NCBI GenBank assembly: GCA_958295845.1 | Contig: OY282376.1 | Location: forward strand, 4,415,022-4,479,021 | DNA from: Caldilineaceae bacterium | Lineage (GTDB): Bacteria > Chloroflexota > Anaerolineae > Caldilineales > Caldilineaceae | DNA length: 64,000 nucleotides | Reading direction: 5' to 3' | In this document: piece by piece, positions 1-7,663 of the stretch | Numbering within the stretch: the stretch's first letter is position 1 | Layout of the letters: each line of letters starts with the position of its first letter | Position numbers and translations under genes: made by a program | Notes under the pieces: generated by a model | Database searches by the model: none | Told to the model about the DNA's origin: nothing | What the model saw: only the letters and a program-made list of their open reading frames with translations

Positions 1-778
1 AGGTGAGGTGGATGGGGGTGAGGAAGTCCTGGAGGTAGGCGGCTTTGTCGTCGATGATTTCGCCGCGTTCGCCGCGCACGAGGAGGCGCTGGCCGCGGAC
101 CCAGGAGAAGTACTGGTCGGAGGTGAAGTCGAGGATGCCGAGGCGGTCGCCGAAGTCGAAGGCGGCTATGAGCTGTACGGAGTCGGCGACTTTTTCTTCG
201 AGGGGTGGACCCTGTCGGGTGGGGCCCTGGAGGAGGGGGGAGGTGAAGCGGCGGGCGGTTACGGTTGCCTGTTCGGCGCCGATTCCGAGGAAACGGCGGA
301 TGAGGCTGACGCCGTGGTAGCCATGGGCGGCGGAGAGCTGGACCTGGCTGATACGGCCGAGACGGCCGCTGTGGGCGAAGGCGAGACGGGCGGCGTGGTG
401 GGGCTGGCGATGATACTGCTCGGCGACCTGGATGCGGGCGCCCTGTTGTTGCAGAGCCCACAGATCGGTCATTTCTTCCACTGTGGTGGCGGGGGGTGTT
501 TCGGAAAGGACGGGCATGTCCAGTTCGGCCAACTGGCGGATGACGTGCGGATTGGCCTGCCAGGAGACGCTGGTGACGACGAAATCTGGCGCTTCGGCGG
601 CGATCATTTCGGCGGGTGAGCGGTAGATGTTGACGCCGTGCGCGGCGGCCAGGTCGAAGGCGCGTTGGGGGCGGCGGGCGGCGAGGCCGGCGACCTGCAG
701 CTTGTCTGGGAGGGCGCGGGCGGCGCGCAGGAACCAGTTTACGCGCCATCCGGCGCCGACGATGCCGAAGCGGGCCAT
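1..778 (-). CDS. Gfo/Idh/MocA-family oxidoreductase (C-terminus beyond window)
   Basis: Probable NAD(P)-dependent sugar or polyol dehydrogenase of the Gfo/Idh/MocA family. Read from ATG at 778-776, the protein begins MARFGIVGAGWR, a Rossmann nucleotide-binding glycine motif. About 100 residues in comes VLSETPPATT, at the place of the family's EKP segment, followed by VAEQYHRQPHH in the catalytic domain. The frame stays open to the window edge, so roughly 259 residues are visible and the end is missing. Its start codon shares one base with the stop of the upstream homologue (TAATG), which indicates translational coupling. The substrate cannot be told from sequence. Confidence 0.85.
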   Translation of the reverse strand, partial: MARFGIVGAGWRVNWFLRAARALPDKLQVAGLAARRPQRAFDLAAAHGVNIYRSPAEMIAAEAPDFVVTSVSWQANPHVIRQLAELDMPVLSETPPATTVEEMTDLWALQQQGARIQVAEQYHRQPHHAARLAFAHSGRLGRISQVQLSAAHGYHGVSLIRRFLGIGAEQATVTARRFTSPLLQGPTRQGPPLEEKVADSVQLIAAFDFGDRLGILDFTSDQYFSWVRGQRLLVRGERGEIIDDKAAYLQDFLTPIHLT

Positions 779-1899
779 TATTCTTCCTCCGTGTGTGCGA
801 CTCTGTGAGCTCGGTCATTTTGTGGTGGGCGAGGGGGTAGGCGGCGCCCATTGCGACCGCCGCCGCGGCCGCTGTAGGGGAGGCCGGGCTGCCAGTCGGC
901 GGGCGGTTGGGGCGTAAAGTCATCGAGGGGAATGGAAACGGGAACGCCGCCGTTGCGAATGGAGACGTAGGCGGCTTCGCAGAGCTCGAGGGCGGCTAAG
1001 GATCCTTCAGCGATCGAGTAGTCGGGTTGGGCGCGGTCGATCTGCGCGGCGAGGTTTTCGAGGTGGCGCTGGTGGTTGGTGACGTTTCCTTGCTCGAATT
1101 CAAACAGTTGTCCCCGTGGATGGTCTGCGTTGAGAAGGCGGAAGCGGGGGTCCCAGCCGTAGAAGTCGATGGCGCCGCGGGTACCGATGAGGCGGAAGAG
1201 GGTGTTTGCACCTGGTTCGGAGATGGTGACGTAATCGCCGGTATTCATGACGACGCGGGCGCCGGAGGCGGTCTGGGCGTAGGTGACGGCGAGCGTTTCG
1301 ACCTGCATGCTGTCGCGGTAGGTGCGGGTGCTGGTGTCGCAGGCGGCCAGAACGTATTCGACGGGGTCGCTTTTGGTCAGCTCGACGAAGAAGTTGAGCC
1401 AGTGGATGCCGGCATTGATGATGTCCCAGCCGGTGCATTGGATTTCGACGAGTTTGAGCTGGCCGATCTCGCCGCCGTGAACGCGCTGGAGGATTTGGGT
1501 GCTGTGGTCGGCCACAAGGAGACCGTGGGGTACGACCATGGGGAGATTGCGGGCGCGAATGAGCTCCAGGATCCGGCGGCCGCTGGCATGGGTGTCGGCC
1601 AGCGGTTTTTCGACGAGAATGCCTTTGAGAGGAAGTTGCAGGGCGGCCTGGGTGACGTCCAGGTGGGAGGGCGGCCAGGTGGAGACGCAGACGATGTCGG
1701 TGGGGCAGGCGGCGAAGAGTTCGGCATGGTCTGGGAAGGTGAGGACGCCAGGGTACAACTCCCGGACGGCTGCGCGCGCCTCGGCCTGGATGTCGGCGAC
1801 GGCGACGAGGTTGAAGCGGTGCGAGGCGGTGAGGGCGGCCATGCTGGCCTTGCCTCCGGCGCCCGCGCCGATGACTGCGGCGGTGTATTGGTGGGACAC
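778..1899 (-). CDS. Gfo/Idh/MocA-family oxidoreductase
   Basis: Predicted cytoplasmic NAD(P)-dependent oxidoreductase, 373 residues, usual for the family. An N-terminal Rossmann fold starts with AAVIGAGAGGKASMAAL. The signature VEKPLAD lies near residue 98 and supplies the lysine that contacts cofactor and substrate. The C-terminal half has the family's alpha/beta catalytic domain (GWDIINAGIHWLNFF). The last 30 or so residues are arginine-rich and look like an unstructured extension. The start is GTG with GGAG about 8 bases upstream. The stop overlaps the start of a second family member, so the two probably act on related substrates. Substrate unknown. Confidence 0.88.
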   Translation of the reverse strand: MSHQYTAAVIGAGAGGKASMAALTASHRFNLVAVADIQAEARAAVRELYPGVLTFPDHAELFAACPTDIVCVSTWPPSHLDVTQAALQLPLKGILVEKPLADTHASGRRILELIRARNLPMVVPHGLLVADHSTQILQRVHGGEIGQLKLVEIQCTGWDIINAGIHWLNFFVELTKSDPVEYVLAACDTSTRTYRDSMQVETLAVTYAQTASGARVVMNTGDYVTISEPGANTLFRLIGTRGAIDFYGWDPRFRLLNADHPRGQLFEFEQGNVTNHQRHLENLAAQIDRAQPDYSIAEGSLAALELCEAAYVSIRNGGVPVSIPLDDFTPQPPADWQPGLPYSGRGGGRNGRRLPPRPPQNDRAHRVAHTEEE

Positions 1900-1918
1900 T
1901 TTGCTTGCTCCGTGATAC

Positions 1919-1967
1919 GTATTTCGTATTGCGTGTTGCGTATTTCGTATTGCTTATTGCTTATTGC
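1919..1967. repeat. Heptanucleotide tandem array (7 units)
   Basis: Seven contiguous 7-bp units: GTATTTC, GTATTGC, GTGTTGC, GTATTTC, GTATTGC, TTATTGC, TTATTGC. The array lies immediately upstream of the GTG-started oxidoreductase gene on the minus strand and downstream of the ABC transporter genes. The period is exact although the units vary. Function unknown. Confidence 0.85.
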
Positions 1968-2012
1968 GTTGTCTGGGGTTAGAGAGTTGGTCGCGAGACT
2001 GGGTTCAAGGGG

Positions 2013-2804
2013 TTACTTTTCTCTCCACGGCATTCTCCAGAGGCCTAGGGACATGGAGACCAGGGCGATAACAGAGAGTATGGCGATTTCCGCCAAGACG
2101 TCTGCGCTGCCTGACAGTGACTTCTCGATCGCGTCGGCAGCATAGCGCAGAGGCGAGATGTAGCCAATTAGCTTCATCAGCAGGGGGGCCTGGTCCATTG
2201 TGAAGTAGACGGGTGACAGGGCGGCCAAGACGAGTGACAGCAGGCCCGTCGTCAGGTTGCCGACCTGCAGAGACGGGGCAAAGCTGACGAAGAATAGGGT
2301 CAGGCCGCTGACCGCGAGCACGGTGAGGATTAGAGAGGGGGCCAATCCCCATCCCAATTTGATGTCGACCCCGGCCACCAGGGCGAAACCGAGCAGAATG
2401 ACTACGGTTATCGCACCCGAGATTGAGGCGTGGGCAAGCGAGCCGAGGAGGTAGGCGGCCTTGGAGACAGGCATGGTGATGAGCAGACGGAGGGTGCCGG
2501 TAAACCGTTGGCCTACGAAGTTCTGCCCTACGAGCATGCCGATTGAGAAGGCGACGCCGAAGACAAGGGTGCCGGCAAGCAGGCGGCGGAGCACCTGGGG
2601 GTCGTCGGGGGCGATGGCCCTGGTTACGTAGAACCAAGGCAGTGGGAATCCAGCGGCAAGCAGGACTGTTACGTACCAGTGTTTGAGTGAGGGCAGGAAG
2701 TTGAGCTCGAAGACGCTGAGCGTATCGGCAATGAATTTGCGGAAGCCTCCGGTCGGGTAGGGTTGAACGGGGAGGTCGGGGACGGAAGCGTTGCGTTCAG
2801 TCAT
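2013..2804 (-). CDS. ABC-2 type transporter permease
   Basis: Integral membrane subunit of an ABC exporter, 263 residues from the ATG at 2804. That start has GAAGGG upstream and overlaps the ATPase stop by 8 bases; a longer form from 2840 would intrude 44 bases into the ATPase gene. Roughly six hydrophobic segments are visible, including HWYVTVLLAAGFPLPWF, GTLVFGVAFSIGMLVG, ITVVILLGFALVAG and ILSVIALVSMSLGL. The layout resembles ABC-2/drug-resistance permeases. It pairs with the upstream ATPase to form a two-gene exporter. Substrate unknown. Confidence 0.85.
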   Translation of the reverse strand: MTERNASVPDLPVQPYPTGGFRKFIADTLSVFELNFLPSLKHWYVTVLLAAGFPLPWFYVTRAIAPDDPQVLRRLLAGTLVFGVAFSIGMLVGQNFVGQRFTGTLRLLITMPVSKAAYLLGSLAHASISGAITVVILLGFALVAGVDIKLGWGLAPSLILTVLAVSGLTLFFVSFAPSLQVGNLTTGLLSLVLAALSPVYFTMDQAPLLMKLIGYISPLRYAADAIEKSLSGSADVLAEIAILSVIALVSMSLGLWRMPWREK

Positions 2805-3678
2805 CGGCCACGGACCCTTCCTTGAGGCGTCCTTTGCCATCTGTCAGGCCGAGATAGACGTCTTCCAAGGTTGTTCGGGAGACGGCATACTCGCGAATGC
2901 CCAGGGCCTGGACCTGCTTGAGGAGTTCAGTGTCGCTGGCGCCGTAGAGTACCTGGGTGCGGCCTTCGGAGAGGTAGCTGACCTTATAGTCGAAGCCGTG
3001 GTCGGCGCGGAGGTTGGCGATGGTGTCGAGGGCCAGCAGCGCGCCGTCGTGGATGATGCCGACTCTGTCTGAGAGAGTTTCGGCTTCTTCCATGGAGTGG
3101 GTCGTCAGGAGGATGGTAGCCCCTCGGCGGCGGTAGTTGCGGAGGAGATCCCACAGGTCGCGGCGCGACTCGGGGTCGAGGCCGACACTCGGCTCATCGA
3201 GGACGAGCAGTGGGGGATCGGCCAGCACGGCAATTCCGACCAGGAGGCGGCGGCGAAGGCCACCGGATAGTTGCTCTCCAGGTTTGTGCTTGTGCTCCTC
3301 GAGGCCGAGGTCTGAGATCAGTTCTGCGGCGCGGCGTGAGGCGACGCGGGGGGGCAGACCGCGCAGTTTGCCGAGGATGCGCAGGTGGTGATGGACGGAG
3401 AGGCCCCAGTAGAAGTTGGTCTCTTGGGGGATTACGCCCATGCAGGCCTTGGCTTCGTTGGGACGCGAGAGGGAGTCGAGGCCGAAGACGCGGACTTCGC
3501 CGGAGGTTGGCACAAGCTCGGTTGTTATCTGACGGACAAGGGTGGTCTTGCCGGCGCCGTTTGGCCCGAGGATCGCAAGCAGCTCGCCGCGCTCGACGGT
3601 CAGGGTGATGTCGCGATTGGCCCAGGTCCCGTTGCGGTAGCGCTTATTGAGGTTGCGTAGTTCGATTGCTGCTGCCAA
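2797..3678 (-). CDS. ABC transporter ATP-binding protein (ABC-2 exporter type)
   Basis: Cytoplasmic ATPase that powers the adjacent permease. It has Walker A GPNGAGKT (residues 38-45), Q-loop Gln85, signature LSGG (137-140), Walker B LLVLDE (157-162) and the switch histidine in LLTTHSM. The C-terminal extension of about 70 residues is typical of DrrA/CcmA-like exporters. Length 293 fits. The start appears to be TTG at 3678 with AAGAGG upstream. The permease gene follows with an 8-base overlap. The cargo may be a lipid, antibiotic or polymer; sequence does not decide. Confidence 0.92.
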   Translation of the reverse strand: MAAAIELRNLNKRYRNGTWANRDITLTVERGELLAILGPNGAGKTTLVRQITTELVPTSGEVRVFGLDSLSRPNEAKACMGVIPQETNFYWGLSVHHHLRILGKLRGLPPRVASRRAAELISDLGLEEHKHKPGEQLSGGLRRRLLVGIAVLADPPLLVLDEPSVGLDPESRRDLWDLLRNYRRRGATILLTTHSMEEAETLSDRVGIIHDGALLALDTIANLRADHGFDYKVSYLSEGRTQVLYGASDTELLKQVQALGIREYAVSRTTLEDVYLGLTDGKGRLKEGSVADD

Positions 3679-3732
3679 CGTGCACCTCTTGCTGAGGGCA
3701 GGGAATGGTTTTTTGCACCGGCCTAAATGTGG

Positions 3733-3806
3733 TCAAAGCGTCTCTGGGATGAAACTGTGGTTGTATTTCATCTTAACCCAAAAAGGGTGGCGCGATCAAA
3801 GCGTCT
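3733..3806. repeat. Direct repeat pair TCAAAGCGTCT with hairpin between
   Basis: An 11-bp sequence occurs at 3733-3743 and again at 3796-3806, 63 bp apart, in the divergent spacer between the ABC ATPase and sppA. Between them lies an inverted repeat GATGAAA (3748-3754) / TTTCATC (3766-3772). This could be a regulatory site or chance; no regulator is identifiable. Confidence 0.35.
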
Positions 3807-3943
3807 TTGCGGGCAAGGGATCAGTTTTTCTCCAGCAGATCGTGCGGGTATAGTATGGTTTTGCGGTTCGGTCTTTGAGGAGCAGGTGCGTATTGGGGCT
3901 TGCCTGGCGTAGCGATGGCACATGGATGGGCGGGGGGAGCGAC

Positions 3944-5740
3944 ATGAGTTTCATTGGTAGAGGCGTGGGCTGGGTATTGCGGGGGATATCTCTTTTTTGG
4001 CAGGTGTGCGTATGCGGGCTTGCCAATCTGGTGCGGCGTTTGTCGAAGGGGAGCTGGGCTGATTATGTTCTGTTCGAACTTTCCGGCCCGCTGTTGGAAC
4101 GGACGCCACAGCGGCCGCGGTTTCTGAACTTTCTTTCGTTTGGTAAGCCGGGCCTTTCGGTTGAGTCTTTGCAGGATGCGCTGCGGCGGATTGCGGGGGA
4201 TCCTGATGTGCGGGGCGTGGTGGTTCTGGTCAAGGGCGCGCAGCTGAGGCTGGCGCAGGCGCAGACCCTGGCCGACCTATTTGCGCGCTTCCGAGGCTGG
4301 AGCGGCGAGCTGAACCCTCGTGCGGCGGTGAAGGAGGTCGTTGTTTATCTGGAGTCGTGCGGCAATGCTGAGTATGTTGTGGCGGCGGCGGCTGACCGGG
4401 TTTTCGTTTCGCCGCTTACGGACTGGACTGTGCTGGGATTGCGGGCTGAGCCGCTCTTTTTGGCTGAGACGCTGCGGCGCATTGGGGTCAAGGCGGAGGT
4501 GGTAAAGGTGGCGCCCTGGAAGACGGCGCTGGATAACCTGGAGCGGTCCGAGATGAGCGACGCCCACCGAGAGCAGATTGAACGGCTGCTGGGCGGCTTG
4601 TACGAGGAGATGGTGGGGGCGATCAGCAGGGGACGCGACATCGATGAAGAGCAGGTGCGGGCGGCGATCGACAGGGCGCCGTTGAACGCGGACGAGGCCG
4701 TAGAACTGGGCCTGGTCGACGGCACGATCTACGAGGACGAGCTGGCTGCAACGCTGGCAGCTGGGGGCAAGGATGAGGCGCGGATATTGCCGTATGAGCA
4801 GGCGCGCGGCAACCTCTACCGGCGGCCGCGGCGGCGGCACAGGAAGGTGATTGGGGTCGTTTCGCTGGGTGGGATGATCACGACGGGCAAGAGCCGCCGC
4901 TTTCCCGGCGGGCTGCCGATCGTTGGCAACAACACGGCGGGCAGCACGACGGTGCAGCAGCTGGTGCGGGCGGCGCTGAAGGACGAGCGACTGGCGGGGG
5001 TGCTGCTGCACATTGATTCGCGGGGCGGCTCGGCGCTGGCGAGCGATCTGATGTGGCGAGAGCTAACACTGCTGAACAAGAAAAAGCCGGTTGTGGCGTA
5101 TATGGGGGATGTGGCGGCCAGCGGAGGGTACTATGTAGCGCTGCCGGCGCAGAAGATCGTATGCCAGCCGGCGACGCTGACGGGGAGCATCGGCGTGGTG
5201 ATGGCCAAGCTGATCACAAGCGAGGCGGAAGGAAAGATCGGGGCGAGGCGTTTCGCGGTCCAGCGGGGGGAGAATGCGGACATCTACGCGAGCGACGGTC
5301 CGTGGCGGCGCGAGCAGCGGGACAAAGTTGAGGAGATGATGGATTACACGTACCGGAATTTCAAGAGACTGGTGGGGGAATCGCGGCAATTGGAGCCAGA
5401 ATCGCTTGAAACGCTGTGCGGGGGGCGTGTATGGACGGGAAGGCAGGCGCTGGAACGCGGGTTGGTGGATGCGCTTGGGGATTTTGGCACGGCCATAGAC
5501 CAGCTTTGTAAAATTGCGGACCTGCCGACGGACGGAACGGTCCCGGTGGTACAGGTGAAGGCGGACGAGAAACGGCCGCGGCCGCCGGTATCGGAAGGGA
5601 GCCTTGATCTGGTTGTGGGCGGGGACGGCTTTGCGGAGTTGACCGAGGCGCTGCTGGGAGTCCTGCAGGGGGATGTTTCCGCGTTGATGGGGCGGGAGCG
5701 GGTATGGATGCTGGCTGACGGGCTGCCGAAGAGCAAATAG
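3944..5740 (+). CDS. sppA: Signal peptide peptidase SppA, 67K type
   Basis: Membrane-anchored serine protease that degrades cleaved signal peptides (family S49). The start chosen is the ATG at 3944, which has a GGGGGGAG ribosome site; it gives 598 residues, close to the 618 of E. coli SppA. A hydrophobic N-terminal segment (WVLRGISLFWQVCVCGL) anchors it. Two tandem S49-type domains are visible. The catalytic lysine is probably K193 (APWKTALDN) and the serine S393 (GDVAASGGYY); their spacing of 200 residues equals K209-S409 of E. coli. DSRGGSALAS is the conserved loop of the second domain. It stands alone, with no operon partner downstream. Confidence 0.93.
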   Translation: MSFIGRGVGWVLRGISLFWQVCVCGLANLVRRLSKGSWADYVLFELSGPLLERTPQRPRFLNFLSFGKPGLSVESLQDALRRIAGDPDVRGVVVLVKGAQLRLAQAQTLADLFARFRGWSGELNPRAAVKEVVVYLESCGNAEYVVAAAADRVFVSPLTDWTVLGLRAEPLFLAETLRRIGVKAEVVKVAPWKTALDNLERSEMSDAHREQIERLLGGLYEEMVGAISRGRDIDEEQVRAAIDRAPLNADEAVELGLVDGTIYEDELAATLAAGGKDEARILPYEQARGNLYRRPRRRHRKVIGVVSLGGMITTGKSRRFPGGLPIVGNNTAGSTTVQQLVRAALKDERLAGVLLHIDSRGGSALASDLMWRELTLLNKKKPVVAYMGDVAASGGYYVALPAQKIVCQPATLTGSIGVVMAKLITSEAEGKIGARRFAVQRGENADIYASDGPWRREQRDKVEEMMDYTYRNFKRLVGESRQLEPESLETLCGGRVWTGRQALERGLVDALGDFGTAIDQLCKIADLPTDGTVPVVQVKADEKRPRPPVSEGSLDLVVGGDGFAELTEALLGVLQGDVSALMGRERVWMLADGLPKSK

Positions 5741-5898
5741 GGACTTAAAGTGCATTCATTTTGAAAACCTGACTTTCCGTATTGCGTAAAGGCAGACATG
5801 ACAGGCGCGATGTCGTTGCGTAATGCGCGGGAAAAGTCGTGGTGTCAAACAGGATTTACATTAGTACGTCGCGGCGCGGCATGTGGGGGGAGAGAAAA

Positions 5899-7140
5899 AT
5901 GTTCGATGTAGAAAAGGTCCGAAGCGGGTTTCCGGCGCTGCAGGAGGCGTACAACGGCAGGCAGGCGATCTTTTTCGACAATCCCGGGGGCACGCAGGTG
6001 CACGAGAGCGTGGTTGCGGCGATGGTCGACTATTTGACGCGGCGCAATTCGAACACGCACGGGCTGTTCGAGACGAGCGCGCGTACTGACGCGGTGATCG
6101 AGGCGGCGCACAGGGCGGCTGCCGATCTGTTGGGGTGCGACGCGGATGAGGTGGTTTTTGGGAATAATATGACAAGCCTGACGTTTCACGTCAGCAGGTC
6201 GCTGGCGCGGGAGCTGGGGCCGGGGGACGAGGTCTTGGTGACGCGGCTGGACCACGATGCGAATGTGATGCCTTGGGTGCTGGCCGCGCAGGATCGGGGG
6301 GCGCGAGTGCGGTGGGCGGACGTGGACGTGGAGAGCGGGACGCTGGATATGGAGGATGTACGAAGGCAGATTACGACGAGCACTAAGATCGTTGCTGTCG
6401 GGTATGCCAGTAACGCGACGGGGACGATCAACGACGTGGGAACGATTATTGGCTGGGCCGGGGAGGTGGGGGCGCTGACGTTTGTGGATGCGGTCCAGTA
6501 TGCGCCGCACGGGCTGATTGACGTGAAGGAGCTGGGGTGCGATTTTCTGGCGTGTTCGTCGTACAAATTTTTCGGTCCGCACAGCGGGCAGCTTTACGGC
6601 AAGCGGGAACATTTGGCGCGGCTGGAGGCGTACCGGGTGCGTCCGGTGGGGGACAGGCCGCCGGACAAGTGGGAGACGGGCACGCAGAATCATGAGGGGA
6701 TGGCGGGGATGACCGCGGCTATCGATTATCTGGCCGGACTCGGGGTCGAGTACGGCGGCGCCGGGCCGGCGGAAAGCCGGAGGGAGAAGTTGAAGGCGGC
6801 CTGGCCGGTGATCGGGGCGTATGAAGGGATGCTGACGGAGAGGTTGGTGAGCGGACTGCAGAGCGTGCCGGGCGTCCGCATCTACGGTTTGACGGAGCGG
6901 GCGGATTTGGAGAGGCGGGTGGCGACGGTCTCGTTGCTGAAGGAGGGAACGACGCCGGAACAGCTGGCGCGAGCACTTGCGGAAGAGAACATTTTTGCGT
7001 GGAACGGGAGTTTCTATGCGCAGTCGGTTAGCGAGAGGGTGGGTGTCGAGGAGAGCGGCGGCTGGCTGCGGCTGGGACTGGTGCATTACAACACGGTGGA
7101 CGAGATAGAGCGGTGCATGCGGGTATTGGATGGGGCGTGA
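5899..7140 (+). CDS. Class-V aminotransferase, VC1184-type cysteine desulfurase-like
   Basis: PLP-dependent enzyme of the class-V aminotransferase fold, 413 residues from the ATG at 5899 (preceded by GGGGGGAGAG). The internal aldimine lysine is probably K223 in CSSYKFFGPHSG, and D197 in VDAVQYAPH contacts the cofactor nitrogen. NPGGTQVH near residue 30 and GFPAL fit the VC1184 branch (TIGR01976) of cysteine-desulfurase relatives. The loop that carries the catalytic cysteine in true desulfurases (GHHCAQ type) reads NGSFYAQ here, so sulfur transfer via cysteine is doubtful. No Fe-S cluster assembly genes are nearby. The substrate is unknown. Confidence 0.85.
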   Translation: MFDVEKVRSGFPALQEAYNGRQAIFFDNPGGTQVHESVVAAMVDYLTRRNSNTHGLFETSARTDAVIEAAHRAAADLLGCDADEVVFGNNMTSLTFHVSRSLARELGPGDEVLVTRLDHDANVMPWVLAAQDRGARVRWADVDVESGTLDMEDVRRQITTSTKIVAVGYASNATGTINDVGTIIGWAGEVGALTFVDAVQYAPHGLIDVKELGCDFLACSSYKFFGPHSGQLYGKREHLARLEAYRVRPVGDRPPDKWETGTQNHEGMAGMTAAIDYLAGLGVEYGGAGPAESRREKLKAAWPVIGAYEGMLTERLVSGLQSVPGVRIYGLTERADLERRVATVSLLKEGTTPEQLARALAEENIFAWNGSFYAQSVSERVGVEESGGWLRLGLVHYNTVDEIERCMRVLDGA

Positions 7141-7146
7141 ACTGCA

Positions 7147-7181
7147 GTGGTCGGTGGTCAGTGATCAGTGGTCAGTAAAAG
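7147..7181. repeat. Heptanucleotide tandem array (5 units)
   Basis: Units GTGGTCG, GTGGTCA, GTGATCA, GTGGTCA, GTAAAAG run without gaps just after the aminotransferase stop. The lead-in GAACTGCAGTGGT (7139-7151) is repeated exactly in front of the array at 52272. Confidence 0.85.
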
Positions 7182-7247
7182 CGGGGACAGGCGCCGGGCA
7201 CGACATTTCCGATTTTCCACACTGGTCCTGTTGACAGGGCGGGGCGT

Positions 7248-7268
7248 TGCGGGGGCGCAGCCCCTGCA
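7248..7268. repeat. GC-rich intergenic hairpin
   Basis: TGCGGGGGC (7248-7256), loop GCA, GCCCCTGCA (7260-7268): nine pairs including one G-T wobble. There is no T-tract, so it does not look like a simple terminator. It lies between the two heptamer arrays and may be part of the same repeat mosaic. Confidence 0.6.
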
Positions 7269-7297
7269 CAAGGGAGGGCCGAAGGATGGGAACGGCA

Positions 7298-7332
7298 GTT
7301 TTTAGTGGTTAGTTTTTAGTTTTTAGTGAACG
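7298..7332. repeat. Heptanucleotide tandem array (5 units)
   Basis: Units GTTTTTA, GTGGTTA, GTTTTTA, GTTTTTA, GTGAACG, contiguous. They have the same 7-bp period as the array 120 bp upstream, with a different base composition. The preceding GAACGGCAGT resembles the lead-in GAACTGCAGT of that array. Confidence 0.8.
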
Positions 7333-7535
7333 GCTTTGCAGGAACTTAGCAGATGGGGGACCGGGGTTAGGCACGGGAGGCGGCAACGGTGTCAGGTATG
7401 GGATAGTGGTCAGAAAAGGCAAGAGGGGGGAGTAGGCGTGGTGGGTTTCGTATTGGACAGGATGCGTAGGATTATCGTGGGCAAATTCAAACGAATTGCT
7501 AATGCTGGCCCAATACCATACTTACACAAGTTTTT

Positions 7536-7541
7536 TATAAT
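7536..7541 (+). promoter_or_regulatory. Probable -10 element for dnaK
   Basis: A consensus TATAAT sits in an AT-rich run 123 bases before the dnaK start. No good -35 hexamer lies 16-18 bases upstream (ATACCA at 17). No CIRCE element (TTAGCACTC-N9-GAGTGCTAA) is present, so HrcA control is not indicated. Confidence 0.45.
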
Positions 7542-7663
7542 AGTAGATGAGTTAATGAAGCGATTAAAGTGACGGACAGTTCATAGAGGAGTCATGGACT
7601 GGGCGGCTGTAGCGCGGAACGGACGGGTGCCCAGCATCATCTTGTACAGGAGGCCTAAGACAG

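Larger units (their letters stand above)
7141..7663. other. Intergenic region with repeat mosaic and dnaK leader
   Basis: This 523-bp gap holds two 7-bp-period arrays (7147-7181 and 7298-7332), a GC-rich hairpin (7248-7268) and, at its 3' end, an AT-rich stretch with a -10 element for dnaK. A 78-codon frame at 7336-7572 has no protein-like composition and no ribosome site, so I do not call it a gene. Confidence 0.7.

Noticed and set aside
1..777. 203-codon open frame at 8-619 on plus
   Set aside because: It is the shadow of the minus-strand Gfo/Idh gene, which shows a Rossmann motif. The plus frame is Gly/Glu-rich noise.
1919..1967. Heptamer array considered as a CRISPR remnant
   Set aside because: Units are only 7 bp, contiguous and without spacers. 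No cas genes are present.
5845..7086. 413-codon open frame antisense to the class-V aminotransferase
   Set aside because: Low-complexity, basic composition, while the opposite strand encodes a clear PLP enzyme.
7231..7236. TTGACA as a -35 for dnaK
   Set aside because: The position 17 bases downstream is GGCGCA, not a -10 element.
7336..7572. 78-codon frame before dnaK
   Set aside because: No ribosome site, overlaps the dnaK -10 region and has no protein-like pattern.
7400..7663. CIRCE element upstream of dnaK
   Set aside because: No TTAGCACTC/GAGTGCTAA pair was found; TTGCTAATGC near 7497 is not an inverted repeat.
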